In this document: positions 32,470 through 42,028 of the stretch, in pieces
Layout of the letters: each line of letters opens with the position of its first letter
Position numbering within the stretch: the stretch's first letter is position 1
Source: Methylosinus sp. Ce-a6
GTDB taxonomy: Bacteria > Pseudomonadota > Alphaproteobacteria > Rhizobiales > Beijerinckiaceae
NCBI RefSeq assembly: GCF_009811655.1
Contig: NZ_BGJX01000009.1
Coordinates: 62,001 to 126,000 of the forward strand
Reading direction: 5' to 3'
Length of the DNA stretch: 64,000 nt
The notes under the pieces: generated by a model
The model's input: only the letters and a program-made list of their open reading frames with translations
Database searches by the model: none
What the model was told of the DNA's origin: nothing
Program-made: the position numbers and the translations under genes

Positions 32470-33648
32470 ATGCCCGGCGACGCGAGCCCTTGGAAGATGA
32501 TCGCGATTATCCTCGGAGGCGCCGGCCTCCTCGTCTGGCTCTATCTCCTCCTCGGCAATGGCGGCTTCTGGCGCCTCTCCGAGCATGACCGCCGATTCGT
32601 CCCCGAGGGCGCCGCCGTTCCGCGGGGCGCCCGCGTCGTCGCCGTCATTCCGGCGCGCGACGAGGCCGATGTCGTCTCCATCGGCCTGAGATCGCTGTTC
32701 CGGCAAGAGTTTTCCGGCCGGCTCGAGATCGTCCTCGTCGACGACGAGAGCTCCGACGGCACGGCGGAGGTCGCCCGCGCCTGCGCCCGTGAGGAGGGAG
32801 CCGCGGATCGCCTCACCGTGCTCCGGGGCCGCCCCGCGCAGGGCTGGACCGGCAAGCTCGCGGCCATGGACCGCGGCTTCGCCCATATCCTCACCTCCGG
32901 CGTCTCGCCCGATTTCGTGCTGTTCTGCGACGCCGACATCGCCTTCGCGCCCGGCCTCGTCGAGCGGCTCGTCGCCGGCGCGGCCGCGCGGGGAACCGTG
33001 CTCTCCTCGCTCATGGTCAAGCTGCGCTGCGAGAGCCTCGCGGAGCGCTGGTTCGTGCCGGCCTTCGTCTTCTTCTTCCAGATGCTCTATCCCTTCCCTC
33101 GCGTGAACGATCCGAAGAGCCCGGTCGCGGCGGCGGCGGGCGGCGTGATGCTGGTCCGTCCCGCGGCGCTGCAGGCGGCGGGCGGGCTGCGGCAGATTCG
33201 CGACGCGCTCATCGACGATTGCGCGCTCGGCAAGCTCATGAAGGCGCAGGGGCCGATCTGGCTCGGCCTCACCGACGACGCCTGGAGCCTGCGGCCCTAT
33301 CCGCATTTCCGCGATATAGAGCAGATGGTCACGCGCTCCGCCTATGCGCAATTGGGCTATTCGCCCTGGCGCCTCGCTGGAGCGGTCGCCGGGATGGGGA
33401 TCGTCTATCTCGCGCCGCCGATCCTCGCCTTCGCGGCGCCGGAGCCGGCCGCCGATCTCGCCCTCGTCGCCTATCTGATGATGGCGCAATCCTATATGCC
33501 GTCTCTGCGATTTTACGGACGCAACCGGCTCGGCGCCTTCGCCTTGCCCGCGGTCGCCGCCTGCTATACGTGGTTCACGCTGTTGTCCGCTTGGCGGCAT
33601 GGACGCGGGCGCGGCGGCGCCTGGAAGGGCCGCTACCAGGCCCCGTGA
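32470..33648 (+). CDS. hpnB: HpnB, hopanoid-associated glycosyltransferase
   Basis: A family 2 glycosyltransferase of about 392 residues. One N-terminal membrane segment (IIAIILGGAGLLVWLYLLLG-like) precedes the GT-A domain: RVVAVIPARDEADVVSIGLR, VLVDDESSDGTAEVARACAR, the DXD-type FCDADIAFAPGL and DDCALGKLMK. Three or four hydrophobic segments close the protein. HpnB is named from its constant place in hopanoid gene clusters; its sugar transfer has not been firmly defined. It is the first gene of hpnBCDE. An ATG at 32497 (MIAIIL) is an equally good start. Confidence 0.9.
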   Translation: MPGDASPWKMIAIILGGAGLLVWLYLLLGNGGFWRLSEHDRRFVPEGAAVPRGARVVAVIPARDEADVVSIGLRSLFRQEFSGRLEIVLVDDESSDGTAEVARACAREEGAADRLTVLRGRPAQGWTGKLAAMDRGFAHILTSGVSPDFVLFCDADIAFAPGLVERLVAGAAARGTVLSSLMVKLRCESLAERWFVPAFVFFFQMLYPFPRVNDPKSPVAAAAGGVMLVRPAALQAAGGLRQIRDALIDDCALGKLMKAQGPIWLGLTDDAWSLRPYPHFRDIEQMVTRSAYAQLGYSPWRLAGAVAGMGIVYLAPPILAFAAPEPAADLALVAYLMMAQSYMPSLRFYGRNRLGAFALPAVAACYTWFTLLSAWRHGRGRGGAWKGRYQAP

Positions 33649-33668
33649 CGAGGAGGATGAGCGATCAC

Positions 33669-34547
33669 ATGAGCGACATCGCCGCCGCCGCATCGGGGAA
33701 GGGCCATAGGGACGAGAATTTTCCCGTGGCCTCGGTCTTCATCGCGCCGCGCCATCGCGCGCCCATCCTCGCCTTCTATGATTTCGTGCGCGCGGCGGAC
33801 GATATCTCCGACCATGCGACGCTCTCGGGCGAGCAGAAGATCGCCATGCTGGACCGCCTGGAGGCGGCGCTTCTCGGCTCCGGCGAGGAGATTCCCGTCG
33901 CCGCGAAGCTGCGCGCGGCGCTCGCCGACCGCGGCCTCGAGCCCCGCCATGCGCAGGATCTGCTCGCCGCCTTCCGCCGCGACGTGACGCAATTGCGCTA
34001 TCGCGACTTTGACGATCTCATCGACTATTGCCGCTATTCGGCGATGCCGGTCGGCCGTTTCGTGCTGGACGTCCATGGCGAGGACCGCGCAGCCACCTGG
34101 GGGCCGAATGACGCGCTCTGCGCGGCGCTGCAGATCGTCAATCATCTGCAGGACTGCGCGAAGGATTATCGCAGCCTCGACCGCGTCTATTTGCCGCAGG
34201 ACGCGCTCGCCGCCCATGGCGCGAGCGTGGAGATGCTGTCCGCCGAGCGCGCCTCGCCGCAGCTCGCCGCGACTTTGCGCGCGCTGGCGGAACGCACGCA
34301 GGAGCTGCTGAAGGAGAGCGCGCCCTTCGCCGATCTCATCGCCGATACGCGGCTCGCGATGGAGGTGGGCGCGATTCAGCGCCTCGCCGAGACGCTGACC
34401 GCGCGGCTTCTCGTCGCCGATCCGCTCTGCGAGAAGGTTCACGCCTCCAAAGGCGAATATGTGTCAATTGCGCTCGCCGGCGCCGGGGCCGCTCTGCTCC
34501 GCCGGCTCGTCGGGCCGCGCGCCGCCGCCGCGAGCGTCGCACGATGA
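33669..34547 (+). CDS. hpnC: HpnC, squalene synthase (hydroxysqualene-forming step)
   Basis: A 292-residue trans-isoprenyl diphosphate synthase homologue that converts presqualene diphosphate to hydroxysqualene. GKGHRDENFPVASVFIAP at the N-terminus, the first Asp-rich stretch FVRAADDISDH and the second NHLQDCAKDYRSLDRVYLP identify HpnC. AGGAGG at 33651-33656 is 12 bases from the ATG at 33669 but directly abuts the ATG at 33657, so the later start is preferred. Its stop overlaps the hpnD start by ATGA. Confidence 0.93.
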   Translation: MSDIAAAASGKGHRDENFPVASVFIAPRHRAPILAFYDFVRAADDISDHATLSGEQKIAMLDRLEAALLGSGEEIPVAAKLRAALADRGLEPRHAQDLLAAFRRDVTQLRYRDFDDLIDYCRYSAMPVGRFVLDVHGEDRAATWGPNDALCAALQIVNHLQDCAKDYRSLDRVYLPQDALAAHGASVEMLSAERASPQLAATLRALAERTQELLKESAPFADLIADTRLAMEVGAIQRLAETLTARLLVADPLCEKVHASKGEYVSIALAGAGAALLRRLVGPRAAAASVAR

Positions 34548-35407
34548 GCCTCGAGACAATCGCGCCGGAGGCGCCGCGAGTCGCCGCCAAGAGCTCCTTC
34601 TATCTCGCCATGCGCATTCTCGAGCCCGAGCGGCGCGACGCAATGTATGCGATCTACGGCTTCTGCCGCGCCGTCGACGACATCGCCGACGAGGAGGGCG
34701 ACCGCGCCCAGCGCCTTTCTCAGCTCGACGACTGGCGGCGCGATCTCGACGCGCTCTATGCCGGCCGCACGCATCAGCGCTGCGCCGATCTCGCGCGGCC
34801 GGTGCGCCGCTTCGGCCTCGACCGCGCCGATTTCGAGGCGGTGATCGACGGCATGGCGATGGATGTCGTCGAGGATATTCGCGCGCCCGAATGGGATCGG
34901 CTCGATCTTTATTGCGATCATGTCGCGAGCGCCGTAGGGCGGCTGTCGGTGCGCGTCTTCGGCCTCGCCGACGAGGGCGACTGCGCGAGCGGCGCGCTGC
35001 CCACCAAGGCGCGCATGCTCGCCTATCACATGGGCCGCGCGCTGCAGCTCACCAATATTCTGCGCGATCTCGACGAGGATGACGCGCGGGGGCGGCTGTA
35101 TCTGCCGCGCGAGGCTCTGGAGGCTGCGGGCGTCACCGATGTCTCGCGCGGGGCGGCGCTGGCGCATCCCAAGCTTCCGGAGGTCTGCGCGGCGGTCGCG
35201 GAGCGCGCGCGCGCGCATTATACGGAATCGGAGCTCATCATGCGCGTCTCGCCGCAGAGGGCGGTGAAGGCGCCCTTTCTGATGGCCACCGCCTATCGCT
35301 CCATTCTCGATCGCCTGGTGGCGCGCGGCTTCGCGCCGCCGCGCGCGCCGGTCTCCGCCTCGCGGACGAAAATCCTTCTGGCCCTGCTCAGATTCGCGCT
35401 GACGTGA
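34544..35407 (+). CDS. hpnD: HpnD, presqualene diphosphate synthase
   Basis: A 287-residue head-to-head prenyl synthase that condenses two farnesyl diphosphates to presqualene diphosphate, the first committed hopanoid step. Both Asp-rich motifs are intact: FCRAVDDIADEEGD at about residues 41-54 and LTNILRDLDEDDARGRLYLP at about 168-187. SFYLAMRILEPERRDAMYAI near the start is the family signature. It overlaps hpnC by four bases (ATGA) and hpnE by four (GTGA). Confidence 0.94.
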   Translation: MSLETIAPEAPRVAAKSSFYLAMRILEPERRDAMYAIYGFCRAVDDIADEEGDRAQRLSQLDDWRRDLDALYAGRTHQRCADLARPVRRFGLDRADFEAVIDGMAMDVVEDIRAPEWDRLDLYCDHVASAVGRLSVRVFGLADEGDCASGALPTKARMLAYHMGRALQLTNILRDLDEDDARGRLYLPREALEAAGVTDVSRGAALAHPKLPEVCAAVAERARAHYTESELIMRVSPQRAVKAPFLMATAYRSILDRLVARGFAPPRAPVSASRTKILLALLRFALT

Positions 35408-36642
35408 CGGGAACCACGCATATCGTCGGCGCAGGCCTCGCCGGCCTCTCCTGCGCCGTTCGTCTGACAGAAGAGGGGCGCGGCGTCGCGCTCCACGAGG
35501 CCGCGCGAATGGCGGGCGGCCGCTGCCGCTCCTATTACGATTCGAGCCTCGATCTCGCGATCGACAATGGCAATCATCTGCTGCTCTCCGGCAATGCCGC
35601 CGCTCTCGATTATGCGCGGCGCATCGGCTCCGTCGACGAGCTGGCGGGGCCGAAGGAGTGCGTTTTCGATTTCCTCGACACGCGCGACGGCGCGCGCTGG
35701 CGGCTGCGACCCAACGCCTCGCGCCTGCCCTGGTGGATTTTCGCGGGCGACCGCCGCGTCCCCGGGACGACGCCGAAAGATTATCTCGGCGCGCTCGGCA
35801 TTCTCGTCGCCAAAAAAGGCGCGACGATCGGCGAGGCGATGAAATGCTCCGGCCTTCTCTATGAGCGGCTGTGGGGCCCGGTGCTGCTCTCCGCGCTCAA
35901 TACGGAGCCGCGCGATTCGTCCGCCGCTCTCGCCGCCGCCGTGCTGCGCGAGACGCTCGCCGCCGGCGGCGCCGCCTGCCGTCCCTTGGTCGCGCGGCGC
36001 GGCCTCGGGACCGCCTTCATCGAGCCGGCGCTCGCAACGCTCGCCGCGCGCGGCGCCGCGCCCCGTTTCGGCGCGCGGCTGAAAAAAATCGAGTTCGGCG
36101 GCGATCGCATCGCGGCGCTCGACTTCGGCGACGAAAAAATCGCGCTTGCGGAAGGCGATCGAGTCGTCCTCGCCGTTCCGCCCTGGACGGCGCAGGAGCT
36201 CGTGCCGGGTCTCGTCGCGCCGGACGATTTCCGCGGCATAGTGAATGCGCATTTCAAGATCGCGCCGCCGCCCGGTCAGCCGCCGCTCATCGGCATGATC
36301 GGCTCGCTCAGCGAATGGCTGTTCGCTTTCGATGACCGCCTCTCGGTGACGATCAGCGGCGCCGACCGGCTGATGGACGAGTCTCGCGAGAGCCTCGCCG
36401 AGCGCATCTGGGCCGAGGTCGCCGCCGCCGCCGGCCTGCCGGCGGCGCTGCCCCCCTGGCAGATCGTGAAGGAGAAACGCGCCACCTTCGCCGCGACGCC
36501 GGCGCAGCAGCAGCGCCGACCCGGTGCGACGACGCGCTGGCGCAATCTCTTCCTCGCCGGCGACTGGACCGCGACCGGCCTGCCGGCGACGATAGAGGGG
36601 GCGATAAGATCGGGCTATCGCGCGGCTGAGCTGGCGACGTAG
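35404..36642 (+). CDS. hpnE: HpnE, hydroxysqualene reductase
   Basis: A 412-residue FAD-dependent amine-oxidase-fold enzyme that reduces hydroxysqualene to squalene. The N-terminal FAD motif is HIVGAGLAGLSCAVRL, followed by MAGGRCRSYYD. The C-terminal NLFLAGDWTATGLPATIEGA is the second FAD contact. It starts with GTG inside the hpnD stop (GTGA). The squalene-hopene cyclase gene (shc) that would follow in the pathway is not in this window. The gene converges on hbd. Confidence 0.93.
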   Translation: MTGTTHIVGAGLAGLSCAVRLTEEGRGVALHEAARMAGGRCRSYYDSSLDLAIDNGNHLLLSGNAAALDYARRIGSVDELAGPKECVFDFLDTRDGARWRLRPNASRLPWWIFAGDRRVPGTTPKDYLGALGILVAKKGATIGEAMKCSGLLYERLWGPVLLSALNTEPRDSSAALAAAVLRETLAAGGAACRPLVARRGLGTAFIEPALATLAARGAAPRFGARLKKIEFGGDRIAALDFGDEKIALAEGDRVVLAVPPWTAQELVPGLVAPDDFRGIVNAHFKIAPPPGQPPLIGMIGSLSEWLFAFDDRLSVTISGADRLMDESRESLAERIWAEVAAAAGLPAALPPWQIVKEKRATFAATPAQQQRRPGATTRWRNLFLAGDWTATGLPATIEGAIRSGYRAAELAT

Positions 36643-36699
36643 CGCCATCGTCGCGAGCCGCAGGCGAAGCAAGTCCGGTTCGGATGACGCGAGCGCGCC

Positions 36700-37581
36700 T
36701 CAGCGCGTCGGGACGGGGGCGCCGCTGCGATAGTCGTAGAAGCCGCGCTGCGTCTTGCGGCCGAGCCAGCCGGCCTCGACATATTTCACCAGCAGCGGAC
36801 AGGGGCGGTATTTCGAATCGGCGAGCCCCTCGTGCAGCACTTGCATGACCGAGAGGCAGACGTCCAAGCCGATGAAATCGGCGAGCTGCAGCGGGCCCAT
36901 CGGATGATTGGCGCCGAGCCGCATGGCGGTGTCGATCGCCTCCACCGAGCCGACGCCCTCATAGAGCGTGTAGATCGCCTCGTTTATCATCGGCAGCAGG
37001 ATGCGATTGACGATGAAGGCCGGGAAATCCTCCGAGACGGTCACAGTCTTGCCGAGCTCGCCGACGAATTGCTTGGCGGCGTCGAAGGTCTTGTCCTCGG
37101 TGGCGATGCCGCGAATCACCTCGACGAGCTGCATCTTCGGCGCCGGATTCATGAAATGAATGCCGATGAACTGCTCCGGCCGTCCCGTCACCGCGGCGAG
37201 GCGCGTGATCGAGATGGAGGAGGTGTTGGTGCCGATCAGCGCGCCCGGCCGCAGCGTCGGGCCGAGATCCGTCAGGATCTTGCGCTTGACCTCTTCATTC
37301 TCGGTGGCGGCCTCGATGACGAGGTCCCTGTCGGCGAAGGCGGCATAGTCCTTGGCCGGATGGATGCGCGCGACCGCGGCCTTGCGGGCCTCCTCGTCGA
37401 GCTGGCCGCGCTCCACCGCCTTGGAAAGATGCGCCTCTATATCGTCTATGCCGGCGGTGATGCGCTGCTCGGTGAGGTCGTTGAGCGCCACATCGAAACC
37501 CGCGACCGCGCAGACCTGGGCGATGCCCTTGCCCATCTGGCCGGCGCCGACGATGCCGATCTTGCGAATTTCAGTGCCCAT
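36700..37581 (-). CDS. hbd: 3-hydroxybutyryl-CoA dehydrogenase
   Basis: A 293-residue NAD(P)-dependent dehydrogenase acting on 3-hydroxyacyl-CoA. The Rossmann motif is KIGIVGAGQMGKGIAQVCAV at the start. The catalytic region holds GTNTSSISITRLAAVT and FIGIHFMNPAPKMQLVEVI with the active-site His. The C-terminal domain has GANHPMGPLQLADFIGLDVC. The single-domain length fits the short-chain, HbdA/PaaH type. The etfBA genes upstream on the same strand could take part in the same acyl-CoA or butyrate-type metabolism. ATG at 37581 chosen by homology; a longer frame exists. Confidence 0.92.
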   Translation of the reverse strand: MGTEIRKIGIVGAGQMGKGIAQVCAVAGFDVALNDLTEQRITAGIDDIEAHLSKAVERGQLDEEARKAAVARIHPAKDYAAFADRDLVIEAATENEEVKRKILTDLGPTLRPGALIGTNTSSISITRLAAVTGRPEQFIGIHFMNPAPKMQLVEVIRGIATEDKTFDAAKQFVGELGKTVTVSEDFPAFIVNRILLPMINEAIYTLYEGVGSVEAIDTAMRLGANHPMGPLQLADFIGLDVCLSVMQVLHEGLADSKYRPCPLLVKYVEAGWLGRKTQRGFYDYRSGAPVPTR

Positions 37582-37702
37582 CTTTCGAACCACCAGCAAG
37601 AACGAGGCTGCGTCTCGAAGCGGAACCGCCTCCACTTCAGTATAGCGCGCGTTCGGCCTTTGTGAAAACCGGCGTTTTGCACCGCAGCGAAGCGGCGTGT
37701 TC

Positions 37703-37753
37703 ACCCTCCCTTGTCAGGGGGAGGGTCGCCTGCAAAGCAGCAGGGGTAGGGTG
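37703..37753. repeat. Palindromic repeat between etfA and hbd
   Basis: ACCCTCCC, loop TTGTCA, GGGGGAGGGT (37703-37726), then a second complementary GGGTAGGGT at 37745-37753. This is the common REP type found between genes in GC-rich proteobacteria. It could end the etfBA transcript. Confidence 0.6.
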
Positions 37754-37801
37754 CGCCCGAGACTGGGGAGAATCACCCGCTCCCGAGCGCCGATCCACCC
37801 C

Positions 37802-38746
37802 TCAGCGTCCGGCCTTGGCGAGCTCGGCGTCGAGCTCCTTCAAGGCCGGGAAGAGATCGGCGACGAGACCATAGTCGGCGACCTGGAAGATCGGCGCCTC
37901 CTCGTCCTTGTTGATCGCCACGATGACCTTGGAGTCCTTCATGCCGGCGAGATGCTGGATCGCGCCGGAGATGCCGACGGCGACATAGAGGTCCGGCGCC
38001 ACCACTTTGCCGGTCTGGCCGACTTGCAGGTCATTGGGGGCGTAGCCGGCGTCGACCGCCGCGCGCGAGGCGCCGATCGCCGCGCCGAGGCGACCCGCCA
38101 CAGGCTCGATATATTCCTTGAAGTTCTCCGCGCTCGCGAGGCCGCGGCCGCCCGAGACGATGATCTTGGCCGCGGTGAGCTCCGGCCGCTCGGACTTGGC
38201 CAACGCCTCGCTCTTGAAGCTCGACACCGAAGGATCGGAGCCGGCGCCGATCGCCTCGATCGCCGCCGCGCCGCCCTCGCCCGTCGCCGTGAAGGCGGCG
38301 GTGCGCACGGTGATCACCTTCTTGGCGTCCTTCGACCGCACCGTCTGAATGGCGTTGCCGGCGTAGATCGGCCGCTCGAACGTGTCGGCGGAGACGACCT
38401 TGATGATGTCCGACACCTGCGCCACGTCGAGCAGAGCGGCGACGCGCGGCAGCACATTCTTCGAGTTGGAGGTCGAAGGCGCGAGAATGGCGTCATAGGC
38501 GCCGGCGAGGCCGACGATCAGCGCCGCCAGCGGCTCGGCCAGATGATGGCCATAGGCCGCGCCATCGGCGACGAGCACCTTCTCGACGCCCGAGAGCTTG
38601 GCGGCGGCCTCGGCCGCCGGGCCGACATTCTGGCCCACGACGAGGACATGCACCGGCCCGCCGAGCTGAAGCGCCGCCGTCAGCGCCTTGGCGGTGGAGG
38701 GGGCGAGCGCGGATTCCGTGACTTCCGCGACGATGAGCGCCGTCAT
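37802..38746 (-). CDS. etfA: Electron transfer flavoprotein subunit alpha
   Basis: A 314-residue subunit that binds FAD. The C-terminal half has the FAD signature: [20 protein letters not shown], then [20 protein letters not shown] and [20 protein letters not shown]. It accepts electrons from acyl-CoA dehydrogenases and passes them to the quinone pool through ETF:ubiquinone oxidoreductase. It is separated from etfB by only two bases. The longer frame to 39502 is the antisense-like third frame of etfB and is not real. Confidence 0.95.
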   Translation of the reverse strand: MTALIVAEVTESALAPSTAKALTAALQLGGPVHVLVVGQNVGPAAEAAAKLSGVEKVLVADGAAYGHHLAEPLAALIVGLAGAYDAILAPSTSNSKNVLPRVAALLDVAQVSDIIKVVSADTFERPIYAGNAIQTVRSKDAKKVITVRTAAFTATGEGGAAAIEAIGAGSDPSVSSFKSEALAKSERPELTAAKIIVSGGRGLASAENFKEYIEPVAGRLGAAIGASRAAVDAGYAPNDLQVGQTGKVVAPDLYVAVGISGAIQHLAGMKDSKVIVAINKDEEAPIFQVADYGLVADLFPALKELDAELAKAGR

Positions 38747-38748
38747 GA

Positions 38749-39495
38749 TTACAGAACTCCCGCAGTCTTGAGCTTTTCCAGCAATTCGGGGACGGAGCCG
38801 ACCTTTATGCCGCCCTTGCGGGCCGGCGGCTCGGCGGTCTTCAGCACTTCGAGGCGCGGCGTGATGTCGACGCCGTAATCGGCCGGCGTCTTGGCCGCGA
38901 CCTCTTTCTTCTTCGCCTTGATGATATTCGGCAGGCTGGCGTAGCGCGGCTCGTTGAGGCGCAGATCCGTCGTCACCACGGCCGGCAGCTTCAACGTCAC
39001 CGTCTGCAACCCGCCGTCGACCTCGCGGGTCACATCCACGGAGCCGTCGCCGATCTCCACCTTGGAGGCGAAAGTGCCCTGGCCCCAGCCGAGCAGAGCG
39101 GCGAGCATCTGGCCGGTCTGATTGCTGTCGTCGTCGATCGCCTGCTTGCCGAGAATGACGAGGCCGGGCTGCTCCTCGGCGACGATCTTGGCGAGAATCT
39201 TGGCGACCGCGAGCGGCTCGACCAGCTCGTCGGTCTTGACGTGAATGCCGCGGTCGGCGCCGATGGCCATTCCGGCGCGCAGCGTCTCGTCCGCCTTGGC
39301 CGGGCCGATGGTCGCGAGCACGACTTCCGTCGCCTTGCCGGCCTCCTTGAGGCGAATGGCCTCCTCGACGGCGATCTCGTCGAAAGGATTCATCGAAAAC
39401 TTCACATTGGCGACGTCGACGCCCGAACCGTCCGGCTTGACCCTGATCTTGACGTTGTAGTCGACCACCCGTTTCACGGGCACGAGAACCTTCAT
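38749..39495 (-). CDS. etfB: Electron transfer flavoprotein subunit beta
   Basis: A 248-residue subunit that binds AMP structurally. It begins [20 protein letters not shown], and contains [20 protein letters not shown] and [20 protein letters not shown], the standard ETF-beta motifs. The DNQTGQ-type stretch contacts FAD of the alpha chain. It forms an operon with etfA downstream. No acyl-CoA dehydrogenase lies next to it, so it probably serves several enzymes. Confidence 0.95.
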   Translation of the reverse strand: MKVLVPVKRVVDYNVKIRVKPDGSGVDVANVKFSMNPFDEIAVEEAIRLKEAGKATEVVLATIGPAKADETLRAGMAIGADRGIHVKTDELVEPLAVAKILAKIVAEEQPGLVILGKQAIDDDSNQTGQMLAALLGWGQGTFASKVEIGDGSVDVTREVDGGLQTVTLKLPAVVTTDLRLNEPRYASLPNIIKAKKKEVAAKTPADYGVDITPRLEVLKTAEPPARKGGIKVGSVPELLEKLKTAGVL

Positions 39496-39735
39496 CGCGC
39501 AACTCCCGGCGAGATTGACCTTCGTCTCGATTGTTTCGAAAAATCGCGCCCGGCGGCCGAAAGGCCCCTATCGGCTTTTTCGAGCGCCGCGTCGAGAACG
39601 AATTAGCGCCGCGCGGCGCGAGGCGCGCGCGGAATGCTCGGAAGCCGCTCTGGTAGCCTCGGCTCGCCGCCCTGTCAAACCCGCGCGCGCCAGTTCGTAT
39701 CCGTCGGCCGATTCATCATATCGAGCCGACGCGCC

Positions 39736-40440
39736 TCACCCCCACGGCCCCTCGAAGCGCCGCGGGCCGAACCAGCGCACGCCGCGCCGTTTGAACACGG
39801 GCGTCAAAATCAGCCCGGCCAATATGCCGCCGACATGGGCCCACCAGCCCACCTGCCCCTGCTCGTCGGTGAAGGCGTTGAAGAGCTGGAAGAGAATCCA
39901 GGTGCCGACGAAGAGCGAGGCCGGCGCATGGACGGGAATGATCCCCGCCACGAGGCCGAAGATCGTCGAGCGCGGATAGATGAGGATGAAGGCGGCGCAG
40001 ACGCCCGAGATCGCCCCCGAGGCGCCGACCAGCGGCGTGATGGTCGAAGGCGCGCCGAGCGCGAACAGCATCGCCGCCGAGACGCCGCAGAGCAGATAGA
40101 AGACGAGATAGCCGAGCGACCCCATGGCGTCCTCGACATTGTCGCCGAAGACATAGAGGAACACCATATTGCCGGCGAGATGGCCGAGCCCCGAATGGAA
40201 GAAGAGGCTCGTCAGCAAGGTCCAATCGGGGCCGGGCGTGATGATCCAGGGGGCGAGCTCGGCGCGGCCGAACAGCACAGCCGGTATGAGGCCGAAGCCA
40301 CGAATGACGGTGAGCGGATCGCCGAAGGATTCGCTGAACACGCCGACGAAGACGGCGATATTGATGGCGATGAGCGCCCAATTGACATAGGGCCGCCGCA
40401 CATAATGAAGCGGCGTGTCGTCGTGAAGCGGCAGCACCAT
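39736..40440 (-). CDS. Rhomboid-family intramembrane serine protease
   Basis: A 234-residue membrane protein with about six hydrophobic segments. The catalytic Ser is in GASGAISG (about residue 139), and the catalytic His in WAHVGGILAG of the last segment. The helix FHSGLGHLAGNMVFLYVFGD carries the conserved H...N pair of rhomboids. It cleaves other membrane proteins within the bilayer; the substrate is unknown. It lies 240 bases from etfB, on the same strand. Confidence 0.9.
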   Translation of the reverse strand: MVLPLHDDTPLHYVRRPYVNWALIAINIAVFVGVFSESFGDPLTVIRGFGLIPAVLFGRAELAPWIITPGPDWTLLTSLFFHSGLGHLAGNMVFLYVFGDNVEDAMGSLGYLVFYLLCGVSAAMLFALGAPSTITPLVGASGAISGVCAAFILIYPRSTIFGLVAGIIPVHAPASLFVGTWILFQLFNAFTDEQGQVGWWAHVGGILAGLILTPVFKRRGVRWFGPRRFEGPWG

Positions 40441-40509
40441 CTCGCGCGTTCTCCCCGGCCGCCGCCCTTCATTCGCCCGAACGATTCTCGCTCGGCCCCG
40501 CGGCAGGAA

Positions 40510-41949
40510 CTATAGCGCGGCCCGAGCTCTGGCCAAGATGGGTCTGGCCCAGGAGAAGGCGAGGCCGCGCAGGCCGGCGATGTCGAGGGCGAGAACCGCG
40601 GCGCAATAGACGAGGCCGCCGACGCCGACCTGCAGGAGCAGGGTGAGAATTCCGGGCTCGAGGCCGGCGAGCGGACGCAGCGCCAGGATCATCGCTCCCG
40701 TCGCCGCCAGCGCGCCGAGCATGTCGCGCCTGCGCGGCCATTGCGGCGCGGCGCGCGCCGCGAAGAGGACGAGCGCCGCGAGCGCCGCCACATAGGCGCC
40801 GCATTGGGCGAGCGCCAGGCTCGAGGCGTCCGCGCCGCGCGGGATGAGAAGGGCGAATATGAGGCCGGAGACGACCGCGACCGAGGCCGCGCCGATCAGC
40901 GGCGCGGTCTTCTTCGCGATCTGAAACACGGGATTGACCGCGAATTGGATGAGCCCCATGGCGAAGAGGCCGGGCAGCAGAAGATCGAGATAATGGCCGA
41001 AGGGTCCGCGGAACTGCGCCGGCACGATCAGCTCCTCGATCGAAGGCATCGTCAGCCAGATACCGGCGCAGGCGGGCAGGAGGAAGGCGGCGACGATCGT
41101 CATATTGCGGGCGATCTGCTCCTTGCCCTTCTCCGCCCCGTGCCGCTCATGGGCGGCGATAGCGATCTGGAACAGCAGCACGTCCAGCGCCGAGCCGAGC
41201 GCGTAAATGGCGCGAATGCCGAGATCATAGGCGAGCGAGAACTGCCCCGTCTCGGCGAAGCCGTAATAGGCGGCGACGAGCCCACGGGCGGCGAGCGGCA
41301 CGGATTGATAGAGCATATTCGCCGTCACTATGGGGGCGCTATAGGCGACGAGCATGCGCGCCGTCGCCAGCCGCGCGCCGCGCGGCGAGGCGCCGGGGTC
41401 CTTCAGCGCGGCGCGCGCGGTGAGCACGGCGCCGAAGAGGCTCGCGAGGCTCCCGGCGATCGCCATTCCCGCCGAATGGAAGAGAAAGGCGCCGCCGCCG
41501 GTGAGCGTCAGCGCCAGAATATTCTTGGCGAGCACGATGCGGCTGTAGCTCTTGTCCTCGAAACGCGCCCGCAGCAGAGCAGTGGAATAATCGAAGAGCC
41601 CGTTGATCGCCGCCGTCGCCAGAGCGAGCGCAATGAGCGTGTCGCCGAGCGCGACGGGCGGCGCGAGGGAGAAAAAGAGCCCGCCACAGAGGATGAGCGC
41701 CGCCGTGGTCGAAAGATAGGCGAAATCGAGCGTCGAGCGTATGGCGGGCTCCGCCTCGCGCACGCGGGTGGAATAAAAGCGCGTCGCCGAGAGGCGCATC
41801 CAATCGAAGGCGGACGTCTGAATGACGACGCCGATCGCGAAGGCGAGGGCGAAGCGGCCGTATTCCTCCGGCCCCAGGAACCTGGCGACCAGCAGGCCGA
41901 TGAGGAAATTGGCGACGGTGTTGGCGAGGAAGGCGGCGAGAACCTTCAA
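40510..41949 (-). CDS. Polysaccharide flippase (Wzx/MATE-like), inner membrane
   Basis: A 479-residue protein with 12 to 14 hydrophobic segments. The N-terminus ANFLIGLLVARFLGPEEYGR, followed by FALAFAIGVVIQ, is the signature of the lipopolysaccharide O-unit and capsule flippases of the MOP exporter superfamily. Such proteins move undecaprenyl-linked oligosaccharides across the inner membrane. No glycosyltransferase cluster is adjacent, so the substrate is unknown. It lies downstream of era on the same strand, with a hairpin between. Confidence 0.85.
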   Translation of the reverse strand: MKVLAAFLANTVANFLIGLLVARFLGPEEYGRFALAFAIGVVIQTSAFDWMRLSATRFYSTRVREAEPAIRSTLDFAYLSTTAALILCGGLFFSLAPPVALGDTLIALALATAAINGLFDYSTALLRARFEDKSYSRIVLAKNILALTLTGGGAFLFHSAGMAIAGSLASLFGAVLTARAALKDPGASPRGARLATARMLVAYSAPIVTANMLYQSVPLAARGLVAAYYGFAETGQFSLAYDLGIRAIYALGSALDVLLFQIAIAAHERHGAEKGKEQIARNMTIVAAFLLPACAGIWLTMPSIEELIVPAQFRGPFGHYLDLLLPGLFAMGLIQFAVNPVFQIAKKTAPLIGAASVAVVSGLIFALLIPRGADASSLALAQCGAYVAALAALVLFAARAAPQWPRRRDMLGALAATGAMILALRPLAGLEPGILTLLLQVGVGGLVYCAAVLALDIAGLRGLAFSWARPILARARAAL

Positions 41950-41990
41950 TTTGCAACGTCTCCCTAGGGCGGAATCCAGCTGCTCGATTC

Positions 41991-42012
41991 CTTCTCCCGC
42001 TTGCGGGAGAAG
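41991..42012. terminator. Hairpin between era and the flippase gene
   Basis: CTTCTCCCGC, TT, GCGGGAGAAG: perfect 10-bp stem with a two-base centre, no T-run. Related to the hairpins at 29358 and 58261. Confidence 0.45.
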
Positions 42013-42028
42013 CCCGGCGAAAACCGCG

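Noticed and set aside
30099..36642. A complete hopanoid pathway in this window
   Set aside because: Squalene-hopene cyclase (shc) and the side-chain genes are not here; only hpnB, hpnC, hpnD and hpnE are present.
37802..39502. Long minus-strand frame that would fuse an extra 250 residues to EtfA
   Set aside because: The extra part is the off-frame reading of etfB; EtfA has its own start at 38746 and normal length.
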